NCBI GenBank assembly: GCA_964551735.1
Contig: CAZKEF010000051.1
Coordinates: 1-36,535 of the forward strand
DNA: 36,535 nucleotides
Reading direction: 5' to 3'
Source: DAOUAT01 sp964551735
Lineage (GTDB): Bacteria; Chloroflexota; Anaerolineae; CG2-30-64-16
The notes under the pieces were generated by a model, which saw nothing but the letters and a program-made list of their open reading frames with translations, was not told where the DNA came from and did not search any database. This document shows, piece after piece, positions 30,547-36,535 of this stretch. Position numbers and translations under genes: made by a program. Each line of letters starts with the position of its first letter. Positions within the stretch are counted from its first letter, which is position 1.

Positions 30547-33500
30547 ATGCTGAGCATTTCGCTGTTGGGCGATTTTTGCATCAGGCACGACGAAGCGCCC
30601 GTCAAGGACGTCGATACGCCGCGGCTGCGATCTCTGTTGGCCTATCTGCTGCTACACAGGAATGCCCCCCAGTCCCGTGCGCACCTCGCCTACCTCTTCT
30701 GGCCCGATACCACCGAAGCTCAGGCTCGCACTAACCTGCGTTACCTGTTGCACCACCTGCGGCATGCCCTGCCCGATGCGGACTCCCGTCTCGATGCAAG
30801 CGTGCAGGCCTTGCAATGGCGGTCTGATGTCCCGTTTGCCCTGGATGTCGCCGACTTTGAGGCGGCGCTGGCTGATGCAGAGCAGGTTCAACGGACCGGT
30901 GATCCCACTGCCGTTCGAGAGGCGTTGGAGCGGGCAGTCGCCCTGTACACGGGGGACTTGCTGCCAAGCTGCTACGACGACTGGATCATCCCGCGCCGTG
31001 AAGGGCTGCGCCAGGCGTATCTCGGCGCCCTGGAACGGCTGGTCGGTATGCTGGAGGAGCAGCGCGACTATGGCGCGGCGATCGCCAACGCCCAGCGCCT
31101 GCTGCGGCACGATCCGCTGCACGAAGCCGCGTATCGCCGCCTCATTCACCTCCATGCCCTGGATGGCGACCGGGCTGCGGCCTTGCGGGTCTATCATACC
31201 TGTGCCACGGTCCTGCAGCGTGAGCTGGACGTGGAACCCAGCGCCGCTACCCGGGAGGTCTACGAGCAGTTGCTGGGCGCAGAGTCGCGTCCAGCAACGG
31301 CGGTGCCGGCGACAACGGCCTATTCTCCCCTGATCGGACGGGAGAGAGAGTGGGCGCAGATGCTGCAGGTCTGGCGCGCCGTGGCCGCGGGCGGGGGCCC
31401 CCATGTGGTCATGCTGCGCGGCGAGGCCGGGATCGGCAAGACCCGGCTCACCGAGGAGCTGCTTCAGTGGGCCGCGCGCCAGGGGATCGCCACCGCCAAC
31501 GCCCGCTGCTATGCGGCTGAGGGCCAATTGGCCTACGCCCCGGTCACCGCCTGGCTGCGCGCCCACCCGCTGGCGCCCCTGGATGATGCCTGGCTGGCAG
31601 AAGTGGCCCGGCTGCTGCCGGAGGTGTTGGCCGGACGGCCGGACCTGCCCCGGCCGGCTGCGCTGACCGAAGCCTGGCAACGGGAGCGGCTCTTCGAAGC
31701 GCTGGCGCGCGCCATCCCTGGCGCCGGCCGGCCGCTCCTGCTGACGCTGGACGACCTCCAGTGGTGCGACCCCGATACCCTGGAATGGCTGCATTTCCTC
31801 GTCCGCTTCGATCGCACTGCACGGCGGCTGATCGCCGGCGCCTATCGGACCGAGGAGGTGGGGGACGGCCATCCGTTGGTATCCCTGCTCCAGGCGTTGC
31901 GCCTGACAGGCCAGGTCACCGAAGTGGAGCTGGGACCGCTGGACGAGGCTGCCACCCGGGCCCTGGCGGCAGGGATCGCGGGCCAGGAGATCGACGAGGC
32001 GACCGCTCAGTTCCTCTACCGGGAGACGGAGGGCAACCCGCTGTTCGTGGTCGAAACCGTGCGGGCCGGGCTGCCGCTTCATGACCAGGGCCTGACTCCG
32101 GAACCGGCCAGGCTTCCGCCCGCTCCTGCGCCGGGCGACGCAGGCCTGCCGCCCAGGGTGCGGTCCGTGCTTGAGGCGCGCCTGGCGCAGCTTTCGCCTC
32201 CCGCCCGAGCGCTGGCCGAGCTGGCGGCGACGATCGGCCGGGAGTTCAGCTTCGAACTGCTGGCCAGGGCCGGCACGCGCGACGAGGAGGCCCTGGTTCG
32301 CGCGCTCGACGAGTTGTGGCGCCGGCGCATCGTGCGGGAGCGGGGCGCCAGCGGCTACGACTTTTCCCATGGCAAGCTGCAGGAGGTGGCCTATCGCGGC
32401 ACGAGCGCGGCGCGGCGGCGGCTCCTGCATCGTCACGTCGCCCAGGCGCTGGAGGTGCTTCACGCCGCGGAGCCGGGCTCCGTCAGCTACCAGGTGGCGG
32501 CCCACTATGAGCGCGCCGGCCTGCCGGGACAGGCCGTTCCCCACTACCTGGCCGCGGCCGAGGTCGCGCGTCGCGTTTTCGCCAACGAGGAAGCCGTGGC
32601 CTTGCTGCGGCGTGGCCTGGCGTTGGTAGAGGGCGGTGGGCCAGGCGCAATCGGGTATGAACGCAGTATCGAGCATGCAGCGCGCCTCTGGGAGGATCTG
32701 GGTGACGTGCTCGAGTTGATGGCACGCCATGAGGAAGCCCTGCAAGCCTACCGGAACGCGCTGGCCATGCTTCCCCAGGCAGATCAGATCGGACAGGCGT
32801 GCCTCCACCGCAAGACGGGGGTGGCACTTCGGGAGCAGAGGCTTTATGCGGAGGCCCTGGACGCATGTCAGCGGGCCGAGACGGCGCTCGGGACGCAGCC
32901 CGACGAGGATGTTGACCGCTGGTGGGATGAATGGCTTGAGGTGCAGGTGGATCGGGTCTGGGCGCACTACTGGGCGGCTCAGTGGCCCGAAATGGAAGCT
33001 CTCGTGTATCAGGTGGAGCCGGTCGTGCAGGAGCGAGGAGGCGCTGGCAGCCGCCTGCGCTTCCTGTGGGCCTCCTGCCTGATGCACCTGAGAAAGGACC
33101 GCTATGTGGTTTCGGACAAGATGTTGGCCGATTCGCGCGAAGCGTTCGCCCTAAGCCGGGAATGGGGCGATCTGAAAACCAAAATCTATATGCGATTTGA
33201 ACTCGGATTCCTCCTCCTGTGGCGGCGCGAGCTGGAGGAGGCCGAGGAACATCTGAAGGCCGCCCTGGAGTTAGCGGAATCCTCCGGGAGCTTTTCGCAG
33301 CGGACACTTGCCCTGACCTACCTGACCGTCTTGTGCCGGTTCTGCAGCCGTATGGATGGGGTCTTGAGCTACGCCCTGGCCGGCCAGAAGTCAGCCGTGG
33401 CAGCACACATGCCGGATTATGTCGCCACGGCCAGGGCCAACCAGGCCTGGCTCGCCTGGCGCGAGCGGAACCTGCCCGTGGCGGAGCAACTGGGTCAAGA

Positions 33501-33774
33501 GGCTCTTGCGCAATGGCGGCAATCGCCGCTCGTCTACCCCTTTCAATGGCAGGCCCTCTGGCCCCTCACCGCTGTGGCGCTGGCGCAAGGCCGGGAGGAG
33601 GAAGCGTGGGCGCATGTCGGGGACCTGCTCGAACCGAAGCAGCAGCGCCTGCCGGATCCGCTCAACACCGCCCTGGAAGCGGCGGCCCAGGCGAGAGCAA
33701 ACGATCGGCCTGACGAGGCGCGTTTCCATCTGGGCCAAGCCATCGAATCAGCCCAAGAGATGGGCTACCTGTAA
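30547..33774 (+). CDS. BTAD (SARP-like) transcriptional activator with ATPase and TPR domains
   Basis: A 1075-aa regulator. Residues 1-95 form an OmpR-like winged helix (start LSISLLGDFCIRHDEAPVKD, with RLRSLLAYLLLHRN and RTNLRYLLHHLR). Residues 95-245 are the bacterial transcriptional activation domain (YTGDLLPSCYDDWI, LLRHDPLHEAAYRRLIHLHA, ELDVEPSAATREVYEQLLG). The ATPase starts at PLIGREREW near 258, with Walker A GEAGIGKT at 292-299 and Walker B LLLTLDDLQWCD near 395-406. TPR-like helices fill the remainder. It should bind promoter DNA and use ATP as a switch. No clear ribosome binding site precedes the ATG. It diverges from LuxR 3 and is 146 bases before the secreted multidomain gene, a possible target. 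Confidence 0.92.
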   Translation: MLSISLLGDFCIRHDEAPVKDVDTPRLRSLLAYLLLHRNAPQSRAHLAYLFWPDTTEAQARTNLRYLLHHLRHALPDADSRLDASVQALQWRSDVPFALDVADFEAALADAEQVQRTGDPTAVREALERAVALYTGDLLPSCYDDWIIPRREGLRQAYLGALERLVGMLEEQRDYGAAIANAQRLLRHDPLHEAAYRRLIHLHALDGDRAAALRVYHTCATVLQRELDVEPSAATREVYEQLLGAESRPATAVPATTAYSPLIGREREWAQMLQVWRAVAAGGGPHVVMLRGEAGIGKTRLTEELLQWAARQGIATANARCYAAEGQLAYAPVTAWLRAHPLAPLDDAWLAEVARLLPEVLAGRPDLPRPAALTEAWQRERLFEALARAIPGAGRPLLLTLDDLQWCDPDTLEWLHFLVRFDRTARRLIAGAYRTEEVGDGHPLVSLLQALRLTGQVTEVELGPLDEAATRALAAGIAGQEIDEATAQFLYRETEGNPLFVVETVRAGLPLHDQGLTPEPARLPPAPAPGDAGLPPRVRSVLEARLAQLSPPARALAELAATIGREFSFELLARAGTRDEEALVRALDELWRRRIVRERGASGYDFSHGKLQEVAYRGTSAARRRLLHRHVAQALEVLHAAEPGSVSYQVAAHYERAGLPGQAVPHYLAAAEVARRVFANEEAVALLRRGLALVEGGGPGAIGYERSIEHAARLWEDLGDVLELMARHEEALQAYRNALAMLPQADQIGQACLHRKTGVALREQRLYAEALDACQRAETALGTQPDEDVDRWWDEWLEVQVDRVWAHYWAAQWPEMEALVYQVEPVVQERGGAGSRLRFLWASCLMHLRKDRYVVSDKMLADSREAFALSREWGDLKTKIYMRFELGFLLLWRRELEEAEEHLKAALELAESSGSFSQRTLALTYLTVLCRFCSRMDGVLSYALAGQKSAVAAHMPDYVATARANQAWLAWRERNLPVAEQLGQEALAQWRQSPLVYPFQWQALWPLTAVALAQGREEEAWAHVGDLLEPKQQRLPDPLNTALEAAAQARANDRPDEARFHLGQAIESAQEMGYL

Positions 33775-33920
33775 TCAGATTTCCCCTCATCCTCGCCCCC
33801 AAACGCCCCACCAAACGCTTTGCAAACGCTCCTTCTGCTATGCTGGCTTCAGAGATTCAGCTTATGAAGGCTAGAGGAATCTATCAGGACCCATGCCGTT
33901 CATGGACAAGGAGGTCCAAG

Positions 33921-36535
33921 ATGAAATCCGCGTCCCGTGTCCGCCGGCTGCTGCCGGTCGTCCTTGCGGCTCTCTTCGTCCTCACTATTCTGCCGGCCGC
34001 AGGCTCACCGCCTGCCGGCCTGGCTGCGGATCGCGCCGGGCTCGCTCCGCAGGGAGATGAACCTGGCGCCCTTACGATCAACGAGGTGATGTTCGCACCG
34101 GCCCCAGGCGGTGATGAGTGGGTCGAGCTGAAGAATGACGGGGCTGCCCCCGCCAATCCCTTCGGCTATCGCATCACTGACGAAGATGGGAACGAATATC
34201 GTCTGCCTGCTGCGCTGCCGGACGTGCCCCCTGGCGCGTTCGTCGTCGTGCTTTTCGATGGGCTCGGCGCGGCCGGCAACGACCTTGACTTTGCCGACAA
34301 TGTGGCTACGCTGCACACGGGGCCGGGAGTGGTTGACGTCTTCGAAGACGACGCTGACCAGGTCGCGCTATACAACACGAGACGTTTGCTTTATCTGCCC
34401 CTGGTGCTCTCTGGAAGCACGGGATCGGCCCAGGCGGCTGCCTGGAACTTGGCCACCTCTGTGCCCGCGGCCGCGCTGGCCGCTTCGGGTATTGTCTCCT
34501 TCGTCGCCTATGGTGCGCCGCCGGGCGACGATGACACTGCCTGGCAGGCTGGGTTGTGGAGGCGCGGCGCCTTCAAGAGCCTGGCCCGAGGTCTGGGAGA
34601 AGATACCGGAGAACGGCTGCCGGACGAGACGCTCGGGCGGGTGCCCAACAGCCAGAGCAACACCGTTGGTGATTGGACTCTCTATCTCGCGAGCCAGGCG
34701 ACGAAGGGGGGCGAGAACGCCTGGCCGGTCATCACCTGGTATTACCCGCCGGCTGGCGCCGCGCTCGGTGACTCCACATTCGCCGTGAGCTGGGCGCCGG
34801 TGGAAGGCGTCACGGGCTACCGGTTCCAGTTGGACGACAATAGCGACTTCAGCTCGCCAAAGGTGGACGAGACCCTGCAAGAAGCGGCCTATGTGCCATC
34901 GGGCCCGGTGGCGGCGGGTGACTACCACTGGCGGGTCAAAGCGCTCTTTGCAGGGGGCGAGAGCGCCTGGTCAACGGGGGTGGAGATCCACACGCTGGCC
35001 CTGCCTGATTTGACTGCGAATCGAGTGACTGCGGAATCGATGAAGACGCTGGGCATCACCTGGCAACTGCAGCACAAAGATACGAACATGCTGTGCATGG
35101 ACGGAGACGCTGAACACGGAGAGAATGCCTGGGATCGCCCGCACAGCAGTCGAGGGGAACATGGGGAGGAATACTGCGTCCGAGCATCGGTAGCCATGCT
35201 GGCCTCCTACTACGGCGGCAAGCTCAGCCAGGATCGCATCGCCTACGAGATCTTCAAGGGGCGCGCGCCCGGGCTGGATCTGGGACATGGCGAGGGGGTC
35301 AGCCCAGCGCAGGCGGTGGCGGCCGTCGAATGGGCTCTGGGCGCCACGCTCCCGGCCATCTTAGGCAAGCCGGCGTTTTCTGAGATCAAGGCCTGGATCG
35401 ACGACGACCGGCCGATGCGCGCGCCGATCTCCGGTCACTCGCGCGTCATCGACGGCTACTGGGAGTACTCGGTCGGTTCGACAACCCTGCAATTGGTGCA
35501 CGTGCTCGATCCCTGGGATAGGGCGAAGTGGATCACCTATGCGCATGACCCCATCGTGTACGTGCAGGTCACGCCCAAGGGCTCCGACGGGGCTCCAGGA
35601 GTTAGGTCGGACGAGGACCAGGACGGGGACGGCCTCGCCGACTCCATGGACGACTCTGACGGCGACGGGATGGTGGACTTCGACGAGCGGATGCGTTTCC
35701 ATACTTTCCCGAATGACGCCGATACGGATGATGATTACGTGGCGGATAAAGCTGACCTGCGTGAGTATGTGTTCATTTTCGCAGGCGCCTACAACTGGCG
35801 CGACCCGGACGTGGATTCCGACGGCAAGCGGAAGGAGCTGGACGACGACAACGACGATGATGGGGCACTGGATGGCTGCGAGGACAGCAACGGCAACGGC
35901 AAGTACGAGCCCGATCGTGGCGAGAGCGATAACTTCGACGATGGGGACGCGCAGGAGTGCGCCGTCCTGGTGCCTGCCGGCACATTCCAGATGGGCTGCG
36001 ACCCGGCGCACAACGCCGGCTATGAATGTTATTATGAACATGATGGCGCTCTGCCGCTGCACACGGTCTACCTGGACGCGTACCGCATCGATAAGAACGA
36101 GGTGACGAACGCGCGTTATGCGCTGTGCGTGGCAGCCGGGAGCTGCACGCCGCCGAGTTACCTCTCGTCCCTTACCCGTCCGTCCTACTACGGCAACCCG
36201 GCCTATGCCAAATATCCGGTGATCTACGTGAGCTGGCATCAGGCTTATGCCTACTGCGCGTGGGCCGGCAAGCGGCTGCCGACGGAGGCGGAGTGGGAGA
36301 AGGCCGCCCGCGGGGACAGCGATACGCGGGCGTATCCGTGGGGTGATGCGACGCCGAATTGCTCGTTGGCCAATTACTACGATTATCCGGGAGGCTACTT
36401 TTGTGTGGGCGACACCAGCGCGGTCGGGAGCTATCCGGCCGGGGCCAGCCCGTACGGCGTGCTGGACATGGCCGGCAATGTGACGGAATGGGTCAATGAC
36501 TTGTGTAATTGTTACATGCCCCCCCCCAACCCCCC
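33921..36535 (+). CDS. secreted multidomain protein: lamin-tail, C39-like protease, Ca-binding repeats, FGE-sulfatase-like domain (3' partial)
   Basis: The frame opens at ATG 33921 (GGAGG 8 bases upstream, allowing for TCCAAG) and runs without a stop for 871 codons to the window edge. A signal peptide covers about residues 1-33. A lamin-tail-like domain follows (ALTINEVMFAP, EWVELKND) near 49-160, and then a fibronectin-like segment (SWAPVEGVTGYRFQLDD to YHWRVKAL) near 290-345. A C39-like cysteine protease domain has Cys419 in EYCVRASVAMLASYYGG, His506 in GHSRVIDGY and Asp530 in VLDPW. Aspartate-rich calcium repeats (DQDGDGLADSMDDSDGDGMV) lie near 563-650. The FGE-sulfatase-like domain starts at VLVPAGTFQMGC near 682 and includes RLPTEAEWEKAARG and LDMAGNVTEWVND. 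FGE-type domains here may bind or modify partners rather than activate sulfatases. The C-terminus is missing. Confidence 0.88.
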   Translation, partial: MKSASRVRRLLPVVLAALFVLTILPAAGSPPAGLAADRAGLAPQGDEPGALTINEVMFAPAPGGDEWVELKNDGAAPANPFGYRITDEDGNEYRLPAALPDVPPGAFVVVLFDGLGAAGNDLDFADNVATLHTGPGVVDVFEDDADQVALYNTRRLLYLPLVLSGSTGSAQAAAWNLATSVPAAALAASGIVSFVAYGAPPGDDDTAWQAGLWRRGAFKSLARGLGEDTGERLPDETLGRVPNSQSNTVGDWTLYLASQATKGGENAWPVITWYYPPAGAALGDSTFAVSWAPVEGVTGYRFQLDDNSDFSSPKVDETLQEAAYVPSGPVAAGDYHWRVKALFAGGESAWSTGVEIHTLALPDLTANRVTAESMKTLGITWQLQHKDTNMLCMDGDAEHGENAWDRPHSSRGEHGEEYCVRASVAMLASYYGGKLSQDRIAYEIFKGRAPGLDLGHGEGVSPAQAVAAVEWALGATLPAILGKPAFSEIKAWIDDDRPMRAPISGHSRVIDGYWEYSVGSTTLQLVHVLDPWDRAKWITYAHDPIVYVQVTPKGSDGAPGVRSDEDQDGDGLADSMDDSDGDGMVDFDERMRFHTFPNDADTDDDYVADKADLREYVFIFAGAYNWRDPDVDSDGKRKELDDDNDDDGALDGCEDSNGNGKYEPDRGESDNFDDGDAQECAVLVPAGTFQMGCDPAHNAGYECYYEHDGALPLHTVYLDAYRIDKNEVTNARYALCVAAGSCTPPSYLSSLTRPSYYGNPAYAKYPVIYVSWHQAYAYCAWAGKRLPTEAEWEKAARGDSDTRAYPWGDATPNCSLANYYDYPGGYFCVGDTSAVGSYPAGASPYGVLDMAGNVTEWVNDLCNCYMPPPNP

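Noticed and set aside
30652..33087. An 811-codon open frame antisense to the BTAD regulator
   Set aside because: It mirrors a high-GC coding gene on the other strand, has no ribosome binding site and shows no domain pattern. Other long antisense frames over the LuxR genes were dropped for the same reason.
1..36535. tRNA, rRNA, transposase or integrase genes
   Set aside because: I looked for cloverleaf-like segments and transposase motifs and saw none that I could support.

Overview
The window is high-GC bacterial DNA that fits the phylum Chloroflexota (Anaerolineae/Caldilineae-like). The signs are several ~910-930 aa MalT/LAL-type LuxR regulators side by side, a BTAD/SARP-type regulator, tandem DUF4386 membrane proteins, a very large FtsX-type ABC permease, and short palindromic repeats placed in frame inside genes. 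The taxonomic call is inference; no rRNA or other phylogenetic marker is present.

Layout. (1) 232-8054, minus strand: a close-packed run made of a probable selenoprotein of the C-GCAxxG-C-C family (in-frame UGA followed by a hairpin), a GNAT acetyltransferase, a small membrane protein, a DUF333 lipoprotein, an isoprenylcysteine-methyltransferase-like protein and a LolD/MacB-like ABC exporter. (2) 8165-12275, minus: operon I, led by a 90-aa 'GHL' protein, then a DUF6326-like membrane protein, a 98-aa lipoprotein-like protein, three membrane proteins (at least two DUF4386) and an MDR oxidoreductase. The last four genes are joined by ATGA overlaps. (3) 12448-15177, minus: LuxR regulator 1. (4) 15307-17056, minus: operon II, an NmrA-like NAD(P)-binding protein followed by a second copy of the GHL/DUF6326/98-aa cassette. 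(5) 17350-23171, plus: operon III, an alpha/beta hydrolase, three CPBP-type membrane proteins, a choloylglycine-hydrolase-like enzyme and a wrecked lnt gene. (6) 23297-26380, plus: a third GHL protein and LuxR regulator 2. (7) 26449-27290: a conserved promoter element followed by decayed RDD and ABC genes. (8) 27323-30058, minus: LuxR regulator 3. (9) 30547-33774, plus: a BTAD/ATPase/TPR regulator. (10) 33921 to the window end, plus: a secreted protein with lamin-tail, C39-like protease, calcium-repeat and FGE-sulfatase-like domains, cut by the window edge.

How it fits together. Operons I and II share a ~80-bp upstream element with 46 identical bases. Operon III, the third GHL gene and the decayed ABC locus share another ~70-bp element that reads as a promoter. 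The GHL protein occurs three times, each time near a LuxR regulator. This suggests one regulon of envelope functions (membrane proteins, intramembrane proteases, lipoproteins, exporters) expanded by duplication and partly decaying. The regulators' linkers carry in-frame palindromic repeats. The strongest single hidden feature is the recoded UGA in the gene at 7212-8054.
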